Shown: positions 26,889 through 35,394 of the stretch, one piece after another
Layout of the letters: every line of letters starts with the position of its first letter
Position numbering within the stretch: the first letter of the stretch is position 1
DNA from: Paenibacillus sp. JNUCC32
GTDB lineage: Bacteria > Bacillota > Bacilli > Paenibacillales > Paenibacillaceae
Direction of reading: 5' to 3'
Assembly (NCBI RefSeq): GCF_014863545.1
Contig: NZ_CP062260.1
Coordinates: forward strand, 1,984,001 to 2,048,000
Length of the DNA: 64,000 bases
The notes under the pieces: model-generated
What the model saw: only the letters and a program-made list of their open reading frames with translations
Database searches by the model: none
Told to the model about the DNA's origin: nothing
Program-made: the position numbers and the translations under genes

Positions 26889-27577
26889 GTACGTTCACCG
26901 AACCGGTAACCGAAACCATATACCGTTTGAATATATCGAGGATTGGCAGGATCGTCTCCCAGTTTGCGGCGAAGATTCCGGATATGGGAATCCATCGTTC
27001 TTTCGTATCCCATGTACTCATCCTCCAAAGCAGCCTTTAACAATTGCAAACGGCTAAAGACAATGCCGGGACGACCCGCGAGTGTGAACAGAATTTTGAA
27101 TTCGGTAGGTGTCAATTGGAGTTCCTGACCGTCTTTGAATACCTGACATTTGGCCTCGGAAATGATCAGGTTGTCTCTTTCCAAGAATATCGACTTGTCT
27201 TCGGGTCCGCGTAAACGGCGAAGCAAAGCTCTGATGCGCGATGCGAGCTCGCGCAAGCTGAACGGCTTCGTCAAATAATCATCTGCGCCAATTTCCAGAC
27301 CGACGATTTTATCTGATTCGTCCGATCGGGCCGTGACCATAATAATGCCGCAATGCGAGGTTTGTCTTATCTCGCGGCATACGTCGATTCCGCTTTTTTC
27401 CGGGAGCATCCAATCAAGCACGACGAGATCAGGCCGCTCAGAGCGGGCAATCATGAGCGCTTCCTTGCCGGTACAGGCTGTCGATACCTTGAACCCTTCA
27501 CGTTGCAAATAGGTCTGCATCTCCTCCAACATTCCCGGTTCGTCCTCCACAATCAACAATTTCGGTTCCATTCCCAT
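26885..27577 (-). CDS. OmpR/PhoB-family response regulator
   Basis: Regulator of 230 residues. The receiver has ED at 11-12, phosphoacceptor Asp55 in LVVLDWMLPEKSG, Thr in MVTARSD, and Lys in DDYLTKPFSLREL. A winged-helix Trans_reg_C domain (about 130-228) has LTPTEFKILFTL and RTMDSHIRNLRRKLG. The start at 27577 is favoured by AAGGA 4 nt upstream; the next ATG is at 27571. It is the first gene of the two-gene operon with the overlapping kinase gene. Confidence 0.9.
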   Translation of the reverse strand: MGMEPKLLIVEDEPGMLEEMQTYLQREGFKVSTACTGKEALMIARSERPDLVVLDWMLPEKSGIDVCREIRQTSHCGIIMVTARSDESDKIVGLEIGADDYLTKPFSLRELASRIRALLRRLRGPEDKSIFLERDNLIISEAKCQVFKDGQELQLTPTEFKILFTLAGRPGIVFSRLQLLKAALEDEYMGYERTMDSHIRNLRRKLGDDPANPRYIQTVYGFGYRFGERT

Positions 27578-27734
27578 CACATCCTTCCCTTAGTTTGATT
27601 CCATAGCGAGTACACTACGCTTACCGAAAATTATAACGTGATTAGGTAGGTTCTTAAAGAAATCCACACAAAGAGCGGAAGATCTGCATAAGTTCTCGAC
27701 ATTTGTTGTGTAAACTGGCTGTGAAAGGAGAGAG

Positions 27735-27906
27735 ATGGTCGCGAAGAACAAGAAGGACAATGAATCTGGGGAATCGGATTCTGAGAAACGTAATTTTTGA
27801 AGACGGAAGGATGAACTGCGGATTGTATACGATATCGATTGAGAAAGCGCTGCTTGAACTCGGCATTAAGGGGGGATTATCCGGAAATTCCGTCACAATT
27901 GAGTAG
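27735..27906 (+). pseudogene. possible small or decayed coding fragment
   Basis: An ATG at 27735 behind AAAGGAGAGAG opens only 21 codons. The next frame continues from ATG 27760 for 48 codons to 27906 with a protein-like sequence (NLGNRILRNVIFEDG, SIEKALLELGIKGG). This is either a short real gene or a frame-shifted remnant; I do not recognise it. The rest of the gap 27578-28196 shows no gene. Confidence 0.25.
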
Positions 27907-28196
27907 AACGGAAGTACGACATTGCTGGATGATCTAAACAAACAAAAACGTTTGAATTAGCTGAGTTCAGCACAGTCATTGCATACGGACGAGTGTTCTG
28001 ATCGTTGGAACGTCTAGGCCAGAAATGAGAATCTAGGAGGAGAACCCTGCTTAAAGCGGGCCTATACCCGTAATGATATTGTCGCCAGGTTTTGGTGCTA
28101 AACAGATCTTACTAGTTGATCTAGCAGGAACTCCTATCAAACTCATGAAGTCTCCTTGCAAATGATGAAAAAACAACCGAGAGGGGTAATTAACAA

Positions 28197-28598
28197 ATGA
28201 AATTGAAGCTAGTTACATTCGTAATGCTTTGTGCATTTCTACTTGCTCCAACTATTGCCTCTGCTGAAGTGACCAACGGTAATGTCGGATACGGATTAAC
28301 CCCCGGGCGACTCTGGGCCACGATGGACGCGGTGGTGGGCCTGATCAGCGCGGTCATCGGTGGGCTGTCTCTGGCCCGCTCCGTACGTCGTACCGGAAAT
28401 GGTGGGCGAAACGGGTCGATCGTGGCCATGGTATTAGGGCTGATCGTCTTAGTCTACGCTATAGTGCATCTGACCATATTCACTGGTGATTTCGGTACCG
28501 GCGCCGGGAGAGCTGGGGCGATCATTGCTATTGTAATGGGGCTGATCGGTATGATCCTCGGTGCGCTAACTCTGGTCCGCTCCCGCCGCGCCGGCTGA
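28197..28598 (+). CDS. DUF6223-like small membrane protein
   Basis: Protein of 133 residues with a cleavable-looking signal peptide (to about ASA-EV). It then has three glycine-rich hydrophobic helices (GLISAVIGGLSLARSVRR; SIVAMVLGLIVLVYAIVHL; AIIAIVMGLIGMILGALTL) separated by basic loops, the pattern of the DUF6223 family known mainly from actinobacteria. Function is unknown. GAGAGGGG is 11 nt upstream of the start. The central region is much more G+C-rich than the flanking DNA, consistent with acquisition by transfer. Confidence 0.7.
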   Translation: MKLKLVTFVMLCAFLLAPTIASAEVTNGNVGYGLTPGRLWATMDAVVGLISAVIGGLSLARSVRRTGNGGRNGSIVAMVLGLIVLVYAIVHLTIFTGDFGTGAGRAGAIIAIVMGLIGMILGALTLVRSRRAG

Positions 28599-28751
28599 CC
28601 CGACAATGATGCTTCCTATTCCAATACTTAAAGGTGGTTTAAGCCAATGGGCGGATCTACGCGATAGATGAAGCACTACCGCGTTTCAGCGAATAATGGC
28701 GGGCGAGCAGTTTGGCAATATTGTTAGTTATACAGATAAACTTCGTAAATG

Positions 28752-28791
28752 AAAAAAACGGGCTGAATATGTAGGATTCAGCCCGTTTTCT
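28752..28791. terminator. bidirectional terminator
   Basis: AAAACGGGCTGAAT (28755-28768) / ATTCAGCCCGTTTT (28776-28789). It has T tracts on both strands and serves the convergent DUF6223 and ABC permease genes. Confidence 0.88.
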
Positions 28792-28832
28792 GTTCCATTT
28801 ATATCAAAGTATGAGATCAGTTTATTTATCGG

Positions 28833-30446
28833 TTAAGCTCCTTCAACCATATCCCGTTTGAGATATCCCACAAAGCCCAAAACCATGAAGGCAATACTGA
28901 TCGCTGAGATCGCAATAAAGGTGGCAGCATCAAACGGATCTACCGGCATCCGTGGAATCCAGCTTTGAACGGCTGTTTTCGAGAACCATTCCGGCAACTC
29001 CAAAATGCCGCCAAAGTAGTTTAGAGCAAAGGAATAGCCAAGGTACGCATATACGCTTTTGCCTAGTCTAGGTGCCCAACCTAAAGCCAAAGCGGCAAGT
29101 CCGGTAAAAAACAACACGGAAGGCAGGAAGTTATAACCAGCGGCGATAAAATCACCCATATTCATGGGCGAGCCGTCACCCATGGCAGCAATGGCTGTCC
29201 CGCCAAGACCGCTTGAAGCGAGCAAAATACCCACGATTCCAGCAATGTTGGCCAATATGACACTCGACCAATAGAGCTGAGCTCGCGTCACTTTGGTAGC
29301 ATAAAGCTGACTTAAATGGCGCCGCGTTTCTTCCGAGAATAATTTGTTTACGATCGCAATCGGCAAAATGGAAACCAATCCCATCAAGACCATGATAATG
29401 GTCCCGGTAAAGGCTGCTTCGATGGAAACACCGGATATCGCAAACATTTGACTCATGATTTCATTGCTTTCAAGGAAAGTTTGCATATCTCCATAAATCG
29501 AACCATAGGCTGCTCCCATGATGACGAAAGCAATCAACCAACTGATCATTACGCCTTTGTTCAACTTCGTAAACAGGCCGGGTACGGATAGCAATGATTT
29601 TTTTGCCGACTCCCGTCCTTCACGTTCGGGCAAATAACCGGCTCCCATATCTCGGCGGCCTTCAAGGCCAAAAGCGATGATCACGACGATGACGCTGAAG
29701 ACTATCGCCACAATTAGGGGGACCCAATGGTTTCCTGTAAAAGGATAGGTTAGATACGTCCAACCCATCGGATTAATCATGGAGAGATCCGTATTCGACA
29801 CATCCGTTCCGGCGCGAAAAATATATAGCAAGCCTACAATTCCGAGTGATGAACCGGTTGCACCGGATGAAGTCGGCATGATTTGTGCCATAACTAAGGC
29901 AATTACGGCTCCCAAGATCCCGGCCATGCCGATGGATGCGCCAAACAAAAAGGATCCTTCGGCCGAAATCGTATCTGCTCCATAGCTAGTCATCATTCCG
30001 CCAATCACGAGTGCTAATATCATATTGATCACAACAACTTCGGCAATTACCGCAAGCGAGTTGGCTTGACGACCTACTTGAAAGGAGCGTACGAGTTCAG
30101 TAAGCCCAAGATCTTCTTCTTTGCGAGTATGGCTTACCACATGCAATGCAGCGATAATCATCGCAAACAAACCGCAGAATAACAGCATTTCGTGCGCATA
30201 CATCGCGCCTAAAGTATAATCCGCTGCGGTCTCAACCGGTGTCGGACCCACCATGGAAATCATGGCAGGATTTTGCAAGGTTTCATACATTCCTTGCAAA
30301 CCTTGTCCCTTGCCGATTTCTTCAAAAGCAGGAACAAATCCGGCTGAAAACAAGCCTAAACCTAAAATCCAGATGATGATTTTTTTCCAATCACGTTTCA
30401 GATATTGGACGAATAGTACACGCGAACGTGCAAATTTTTCTTGCAT
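28833..30446 (-). CDS. ABC exporter permease (two-half, tetronasin type)
   Basis: Integral membrane protein of 537 residues with about twelve helices in two halves, similar to the large permeases of antibiotic exporters such as the tetronasin type. GGAGG precedes the ATG. It is the second gene after the ATPase at 30470, 23 nt apart. With the divergent TetR regulator it makes a drug-responsive export module. The substrate is not known. Confidence 0.82.
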   Translation of the reverse strand: MQEKFARSRVLFVQYLKRDWKKIIIWILGLGLFSAGFVPAFEEIGKGQGLQGMYETLQNPAMISMVGPTPVETAADYTLGAMYAHEMLLFCGLFAMIIAALHVVSHTRKEEDLGLTELVRSFQVGRQANSLAVIAEVVVINMILALVIGGMMTSYGADTISAEGSFLFGASIGMAGILGAVIALVMAQIMPTSSGATGSSLGIVGLLYIFRAGTDVSNTDLSMINPMGWTYLTYPFTGNHWVPLIVAIVFSVIVVIIAFGLEGRRDMGAGYLPEREGRESAKKSLLSVPGLFTKLNKGVMISWLIAFVIMGAAYGSIYGDMQTFLESNEIMSQMFAISGVSIEAAFTGTIIMVLMGLVSILPIAIVNKLFSEETRRHLSQLYATKVTRAQLYWSSVILANIAGIVGILLASSGLGGTAIAAMGDGSPMNMGDFIAAGYNFLPSVLFFTGLAALALGWAPRLGKSVYAYLGYSFALNYFGGILELPEWFSKTAVQSWIPRMPVDPFDAATFIAISAISIAFMVLGFVGYLKRDMVEGA

Positions 30447-30469
30447 TATAATTTCCTCCGTTTCCGCCC

Positions 30470-31351
30470 TTAGACTTCATAATGACGCATGAATAAGTCT
30501 TCCAGCGTAGGCGGCACGGACTCAAACTTCTTGACGCCCAATTTTGCCGCTTCGGACAAAATTTCATTGATACATTCGTTATCCGCGGAAAATGTCGCTT
30601 GATTGCCGGATTGCTTGAAATCATGGACACCGTTAACGGATGCCATTATAGCCACATTGTCTTGCGTTACCATCGTTACCGTAGAACGGGTTAAGTGACG
30701 CAGCTCATCCAATGTCCCGGTTTCAACCACTTTGCCTTGGCGAATGATGACCACTTTATCGGCCAGCCGCTCCACTTCGCTCAAAATATGAGAGGACAGT
30801 AAGATGGCTTTTCCTGCAAGCTTGATTTTTTCGACCTCATCCTGGAAGACGGCTTCCATCAGCGGATCAAGGCCGGAAGTCGGTTCGTCGAAAATATACA
30901 AATCGGAATTAACGGCCAAAGCCGCGATCAGGCCGACTTTTTGCCGATTTCCCTTGGAATAGCCCTTGGCTTTCTTCTTCGGATCCAATTCAAACCGTTT
31001 AATCAAATAGTCGCGTTTATTTTTGTCTCCGCCGCCATGTAATTTCATAAATAAATCAATGATTTCACCGCCAGTTAAGCTGCCCCAAAGCGCCACATCC
31101 CCAGGAACATAAGAAATTCGTTTATGAATCTCAAGGCTGTCTTTCCATACATCCTTGCCAAAGATCTTCGCTTCCCCGGCATCCCGACGGATAATCCCAA
31201 GTAACGTACGAATTGTTGTGGATTTCCCCGCGCCGTTCGGCCCGATAAATCCGACAACTTCCCCGGCATTTACCGTAAATGATACGTCTTGCAACGCTTT
31301 GAACTTCCCGAAGCTTTTTTGCAAGCCTTGCACCTTTACAATGTTTGTCAT
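30470..31351 (-). CDS. ABC exporter ATP-binding protein
   Basis: ATPase of 293 residues. Walker A is GPNGAGKST, the signature region is KGYSKGNRQKVGLI (a non-canonical S-K-G-N-R in place of S-G-G-Q), and Walker B is LYIFDEPTSGLD. The H-loop lies in LLSSHILSEVE, and a C-terminal extension ends in a conserved LEDLFMRHYE. The altered signature is common in this exporter branch. AAGGAG is 10 nt upstream. It is transcribed away from the TetR gene through a region rich in palindromes. Confidence 0.88.
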   Translation of the reverse strand: MTNIVKVQGLQKSFGKFKALQDVSFTVNAGEVVGFIGPNGAGKSTTIRTLLGIIRRDAGEAKIFGKDVWKDSLEIHKRISYVPGDVALWGSLTGGEIIDLFMKLHGGGDKNKRDYLIKRFELDPKKKAKGYSKGNRQKVGLIAALAVNSDLYIFDEPTSGLDPLMEAVFQDEVEKIKLAGKAILLSSHILSEVERLADKVVIIRQGKVVETGTLDELRHLTRSTVTMVTQDNVAIMASVNGVHDFKQSGNQATFSADNECINEILSEAAKLGVKKFESVPPTLEDLFMRHYEV

Positions 31352-31400
31352 AGCACTAAAACTCCTTCTTAACCAGTTTTAGTAACGTGCTTTCCAGTCT

Positions 31401-31479
31401 AAAACAAAGCTTAATCTTGATAAATTATGAACTAAATATTTAGATATAGTTCGTATATTCGCTGAAAATGCTTTGTTTT
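31401..31479. promoter_or_regulatory. nested palindrome, probable TetR operator
   Basis: Inner arms GAACTA (31429-31434) / TAGTTC (31447-31452) and outer arms AAAACAAAGC (31401-31410) / GCTTTGTTTT (31470-31479) share one centre at about 31440. It lies between the divergent ABC and TetR genes, 50 nt upstream of the ATPase start. It is a likely site of autoregulation and exporter control. Confidence 0.55.
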
Positions 31480-31553
31480 AAACCAAAGTTCATTTACAAC
31501 TTCAGTTATACACCCGTTTATTGGCATAGTCAATGCAAAAAAACTAAAGTTTA

Positions 31554-31569
31554 AAACTCATATGAGTTT
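31554..31569. promoter_or_regulatory. 16-bp perfect palindrome, possible second operator
   Basis: AAACTCATATGAGTTT, immediately preceded by AAACTAAAGTTT. It is on the TetR side of the intergenic region, about 105 nt upstream of the TetR start. Confidence 0.4.
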
Positions 31570-31674
31570 GATAATTCATAATTTCGCTATATAATAAATA
31601 GGAAGGAAAATTACGAACTAAAACCTCCGCAATAATTTATTTTAGTCATTATCGTTAGAAAGCAGGAATAAGGA

Positions 31675-32271
31675 ATGAATGGTTTTGAAAAGAGGACGCA
31701 AGCGAAGAAAAATCAAGTCTTGGAGGCAACTTTTAACTTGTTGAATACCGAAGCCGGCATCGAAAATGTAACAGTGGATGAGATAGCTAGACATGCCAAT
31801 GTCGGTAAAACGACGATATTTAAATATTTTGGGAGCAAGGAAAACCTGATCCATGAGGTGTTTAAATATTTTTTAACTCAAATGGGGGAAAATGCCCGAA
31901 AAATCATGGCCGATAATAAACCCTTCGAAGAAACGATCATTGCCATGAGTCAGATCAAAATTCATTTTCTGGAGAAGATCAACAAGCAGTTTTATTTCGA
32001 TTTAATGGATTATTTTACAAAGAAGGACGATAACGGATTATCACTGATGATGCAGGAGTACGTCAACGAAAGCTACAGTCTTATGTTGGATTTATTTCAT
32101 CGTGGGCGCAAAGAAGGCAAGGTTGATCTGAAATATTCGGATGAATTTCTTCTGATATATTTCCAGGCCCTGGTTGAAGGGATATCCAGCCCGCATATCT
32201 ACCAAAAGATACTCCCTTATACCGCCCAGTGGACGGAATTGCTGGTAAAAGGGATTGCGCCAAGCAAATAA
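31675..32271 (+). CDS. TetR/AcrR-family transcriptional regulator
   Basis: Regulator of 198 residues. The N-terminal helix-turn-helix is VDEIARHANVGKTTIFKYFG (about residues 35-54), and the C-terminal ligand-binding region is all-helical. It is divergent from the ABC exporter at 28833-31351 and probably represses it and itself by binding the palindromes between them. AGGA is 6 nt upstream of the ATG. It is followed at 32352-32375 by a 24-nt perfect palindrome. Confidence 0.88.
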   Translation: MNGFEKRTQAKKNQVLEATFNLLNTEAGIENVTVDEIARHANVGKTTIFKYFGSKENLIHEVFKYFLTQMGENARKIMADNKPFEETIIAMSQIKIHFLEKINKQFYFDLMDYFTKKDDNGLSLMMQEYVNESYSLMLDLFHRGRKEGKVDLKYSDEFLLIYFQALVEGISSPHIYQKILPYTAQWTELLVKGIAPSK

Positions 32272-32351
32272 AGGTAGAAGAATGAGAGAGTAAGGGCAGG
32301 ATCGTTTGAGATCATTAACGGTGGACCGTACCATCGATCGTGATAGAGCAA

Positions 32352-32375
32352 AGAATCGACCTGCAGGTCGATTCT
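32352..32375. terminator. perfect 10-bp-stem hairpin between convergent genes
   Basis: AGAATCGACC / GGTCGATTCT with TGCA loop, between the convergent TetR and DoxX genes. The T tails are short (TTTGCTC on the minus strand), so termination is probable rather than certain. Confidence 0.5.
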
Positions 32376-32428
32376 CTGCTGCTATATTCACTACTGAAAC
32401 ATTGAATCCAGCTTCGGCAGATGCTGGT

Positions 32429-32782
32429 TTAAAAACGACCGATCACAATAAATACAGTTAACACAAAGAAGACAACGTTTACGCCTATTTCTCGATGCTC
32501 CTTGCGTGCAACATGGTATAAGGCGCCAAGAAGAACGATTGTGGCAAGACCTGCAGCGGCAATAGGCGTCAATATGGGCGCGATATACATCGCTAGTGGC
32601 AGAATGAGTCCGAAAGCTCCTACCAATTCTGCTACCCCAATAAAGACGACGAACGCTTTGGGAACGTCTTTCACCCATCCCCAAGACGCGTTGGCTTTTT
32701 CAAACTGAAACGCCTTTAACCATCCTGAGTAGACAAACCCCAGCGCAGCAAGCCCTTGAATGATCCATAATGCGATATTCAT
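32429..32782 (-). CDS. DoxX family membrane protein
   Basis: Protein of 117 residues with four transmembrane helices. It has the DoxX pattern: YSGWLKAFQFEKA after the first helix, then VAELVGAFGLILP, then a helical pair ending FFVLTVFIVIGRF. The family is linked to quinone/thiol redox and oxidative stress. GGAGG is 12 nt upstream. It is divergent from an HxlR regulator, which often controls DoxX-like genes in response to electrophiles; that link is inferred. Confidence 0.85.
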   Translation of the reverse strand: MNIALWIIQGLAALGFVYSGWLKAFQFEKANASWGWVKDVPKAFVVFIGVAELVGAFGLILPLAMYIAPILTPIAAAGLATIVLLGALYHVARKEHREIGVNVVFFVLTVFIVIGRF

Positions 32783-32891
32783 GAATGGTGCTAACCTCCT
32801 TATTACTTATTTGCGTTCTCTGAGGTTATAATAGTCTAGTAATTGGGTTCAATGAAGTAGGCACTTTATCTAAACATAGTGAATAAAAAGT

Positions 32892-32902
32892 TACCTAAGG
32901 TA
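32892..32902. promoter_or_regulatory. palindrome TACCTAAGGTA, possible HxlR operator
   Basis: An 11-bp palindrome about the central A, 20 nt upstream of the HxlR start and within the divergent doxX/hxlR region. Binding is inferred. Confidence 0.4.
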
Positions 32903-32921
32903 CAGGGAAGCGGGGAGTTCA

Positions 32922-33290
32922 ATGAAAGAGTATTGCAAATTTGAATCAGCGCTTGATATTTTGGTGGGGAAATGGAAGCCCGTCATTTTACTTCAACTGA
33001 TTTCCAACGGCACCATGAGATTCAGCGAGCTTCAAAAATCGATACCGGGTATAAACAAAAAAATGCTTACCCAACAGTTAAGAGAGCTTGAGTATAACGA
33101 TATTGTACATCGAGAGGTTTATAACCAGGTCCCTCCAAAAGTAGAGTATTCAATTTCCGAGTATGGCAAAGGTTTAAGCACGGTGCTAAAGGCATTGAAC
33201 AATTGGGGAGCGGCTCATATGGAGCATATGAATACGCTCTATGGAGTAGATCGTTTCAGGTTTGAAACCGGGTCAACCGATTATAAATGA
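32922..33290 (+). CDS. HxlR-family winged-helix regulator
   Basis: Regulator of 122 residues with the family N-terminus ESALDILVGKWKPVILLQL. The recognition region is MRFSELQKSIPGINKKMLTQ, and the wing is VPPKVEYSISEYGKGL. It has a single Cys5, the position used as a redox sensor in some HxlR proteins (YodB/HypR type). It probably controls the divergent doxX gene and itself. Confidence 0.88.
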   Translation: MKEYCKFESALDILVGKWKPVILLQLISNGTMRFSELQKSIPGINKKMLTQQLRELEYNDIVHREVYNQVPPKVEYSISEYGKGLSTVLKALNNWGAAHMEHMNTLYGVDRFRFETGSTDYK

Positions 33291-33317
33291 TGCGATGCAA
33301 GTCTTCTTATAATATTC

Positions 33318-34058
33318 CTATTTCCCGCTCCACCGGAAAAACCGTGTAGCAAGCACAACAGATACAATGGCAATGCCAATCAAAACAGCTGCTTCAAAGC
33401 CATACTCCGTAATTGGCGCTTCTGTCCACGTCCCCCGCAGCAACTGAATGACGTAATAGAGCGGGAGTATTTTCGCTGCATATTGAAGAACCGTCGGCAT
33501 CATTTCCAGCGGGAATGTCGCTCCTGACAGGAACAGCATCAGGTTTAGAAATAATGAACTGATTGCGGAAGCAGCCTGAGTGTTTTTTGCTAATGAGGTC
33601 AGGAATAAAGCAAACGGGAAAAAAGCGAGGATGCTAATAAGCAATGAAAGCAGGGTGCTTCCGATGTAGGCCGGCAGGGTTAAATCGTAGAGCAGCATGC
33701 CAAAGACCATCAGAAGCATGGCGGATATTGCAAAGATGACGGTCCCTTGAAAGGTATGGGCGGCGAGGATTTTCCATGGCTGGAGCGGTGTTGATTGATA
33801 TCTTCGCAATACGCCCGTTTCCCGGTAATTGGTTAAAACAGTTCCCAGAGTAAAAAAGGAAGTGGTTACGATATTGACGCCAATCCACGAAGGAACAAAA
33901 TATTCCGCAAAAGCCTTTTGACTCATGTTATCTCCAACAAACATGGATCCAAACAGCCCGATCATCACAATAGGAAAGAGAAACGTCCAAAACATGCTTA
34001 AACGGTCTCTAAAGAACATTTTCGTTTCTAAACTGGCGAGTTTTACGATTGCGTTCAT
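33318..34058 (-). CDS. ABC-2 type transporter permease
   Basis: Permease of 246 residues with six transmembrane helices, resembling DrrB/ABC-2 exporters (SMFWTFLFPIVMIGLFGSMF; FLSGATFPLEMMP). Its ATG overlaps the ATPase stop by 4 nt (ATGA). It is the last gene of a four-gene chain, LytTR-DUF3021-ATPase-permease, in which the regulator comes first. Confidence 0.88.
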   Translation of the reverse strand: MNAIVKLASLETKMFFRDRLSMFWTFLFPIVMIGLFGSMFVGDNMSQKAFAEYFVPSWIGVNIVTTSFFTLGTVLTNYRETGVLRRYQSTPLQPWKILAAHTFQGTVIFAISAMLLMVFGMLLYDLTLPAYIGSTLLSLLISILAFFPFALFLTSLAKNTQAASAISSLFLNLMLFLSGATFPLEMMPTVLQYAAKILPLYYVIQLLRGTWTEAPITEYGFEAAVLIGIAIVSVVLATRFFRWSGK

Positions 34059-34966
34059 CCGATCTTCTCCTTTTCTAGGTACTGGATAAATAAATCATCG
34101 AGAGAGCCTTTTTCAAACCTGAAGCTGGACAATCGGATGCCTTTTTCCTGACAGTAACTGAAAATGTGATAAGCCGTTGTCTGTTGGTCATCACAAAACA
34201 CTTTAAATTCGTCTTGATTCTTTTCAACGCGCTCCACGCCGGGAAGCGAGCTTAGATTTTCGGGGGCGACTCCTTCACTGATAAAGGTAAGACAATTAGC
34301 AGCACCTTCGTTTAATAATTCACGAGGGGAGTTTAAAGCTTTTAATTGGCCGCTGTAAATCATCGCCACCCTGTCGCACAGCTGCTCAGCTTCTTCCATA
34401 TAATGCGTGGTCACCACAATCGTACTTCCACGATCCCGTAACAGCCGGATCAAAGACCACATTTCCCGCCTTGCTGAGGGATCAAGACCCATGCTCGGCT
34501 CATCAAGAAATAAGATTTCAGGCTCATGCAGAGTGGCTAAAGCAAGAGTTACCCGCTGCTTCCATCCGCCGGATAGGTCATCAAATTTTACGTTCAGCTT
34601 TTCGTTTAAGCCAAGCAATTCTATGAAATGATCTTTTTTCGTGGCATTATCATAAAATGAAGAAAAGAGATCCAGCGCTTCTTTTACTTTCATTTTCTTC
34701 TGGATCGAAGTGGCTTGAAACTGGACACCAATTCTCTTGTTCAACTCCCGAAGCTGCTTATTGGGAACGAGTCCAAGGACTTCAACCGCTCCCTCGCTTG
34801 GATCAGAGATTCCTTCCAGGATTTCGAGGGTGGTCGTTTTCCCTGCGCCGTTCGGCCCGATAATTCCGAAGATTTCACCTTTGTAAACATCAAAGGAAAG
34901 ATTCTTTACTGCCTTGGTCCCGCCAAAGTTTTTCGATAGATTGCGAACTGTAATGACACTCTCCAT
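34055..34966 (-). CDS. ABC transporter ATP-binding protein (DrrA-like)
   Basis: ATPase of 303 residues. Walker A is GPNGAGKTT, the signature is DLSGGWKQRV (S-G-G-W), Walker B is ILFLDEPSMGLD, and the H-loop is VVTTHYMEEAE. The C-terminal domain ends DDLFIQYLEKE. The start at 34966 is preceded by AAAGGAG; the frame is open to 34987 without a better site. It lies 17 nt after the DUF3021 gene. Confidence 0.9.
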   Translation of the reverse strand: MESVITVRNLSKNFGGTKAVKNLSFDVYKGEIFGIIGPNGAGKTTTLEILEGISDPSEGAVEVLGLVPNKQLRELNKRIGVQFQATSIQKKMKVKEALDLFSSFYDNATKKDHFIELLGLNEKLNVKFDDLSGGWKQRVTLALATLHEPEILFLDEPSMGLDPSARREMWSLIRLLRDRGSTIVVTTHYMEEAEQLCDRVAMIYSGQLKALNSPRELLNEGAANCLTFISEGVAPENLSSLPGVERVEKNQDEFKVFCDDQQTTAYHIFSYCQEKGIRLSSFRFEKGSLDDLFIQYLEKEKIG

Positions 34967-34983
34967 GCGTTTTCTCCTTTTAT

Positions 34984-35394
34984 TCAATGTCTTCTAAGAT
35001 CGTTATTCAGCTTTTTCGATTCATTTTTAAAATAAAGATAAAATCCAATCCATCCGATGGCGTAACCGATAATAGAGATTCCCAGGAATATCAAAAAGTT
35101 CTTTACATTAATGTGAATCCAGCCGATCCATTGGCCTAATAAAAAGTAGACGATGGTGACTGTTAAAAAGTGCAAGGCGGTTTGTATGGGCAGGCGAAGT
35201 GAGCGAATTTTGAAATAGAGGGGTGTGACATTAAACAGCCAGCCGCAGAATATATAGCCAAATGCATTTTTAATAAAATGCATTCCGTCTATTGTCGATT
35301 GTCCGCCAAAATAAATAAGCGCACTTGTAGTCATTACAGCAATAAAGGCCCCGAAGAATATACCGATCATGCTTCTGAAAAGAAATGCATTCAT
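34984..35394 (-). CDS. DUF3021 membrane protein
   Basis: Protein of 136 residues with four transmembrane helices. The family pattern includes a first helix with FFGAFIAVMTTSALIYF and a conserved HFLTVTIVYFLLGQWIGW in helix 3. DUF3021 proteins are typically encoded right after a LytTR regulator and are thought to restrain or sense for it. Here the start overlaps the LytTR stop (ATGA), which fits that pairing. Confidence 0.87.
   Translation of the reverse strand: MNAFLFRSMIGIFFGAFIAVMTTSALIYFGGQSTIDGMHFIKNAFGYIFCGWLFNVTPLYFKIRSLRLPIQTALHFLTVTIVYFLLGQWIGWIHINVKNFLIFLGISIIGYAIGWIGFYLYFKNESKKLNNDLRRH

Noticed and set aside
26208..26909. 233-codon plus-strand frame opposite the histidine kinase
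   Set aside because: Antisense to clear HAMP/HisKA/HATPase motifs.
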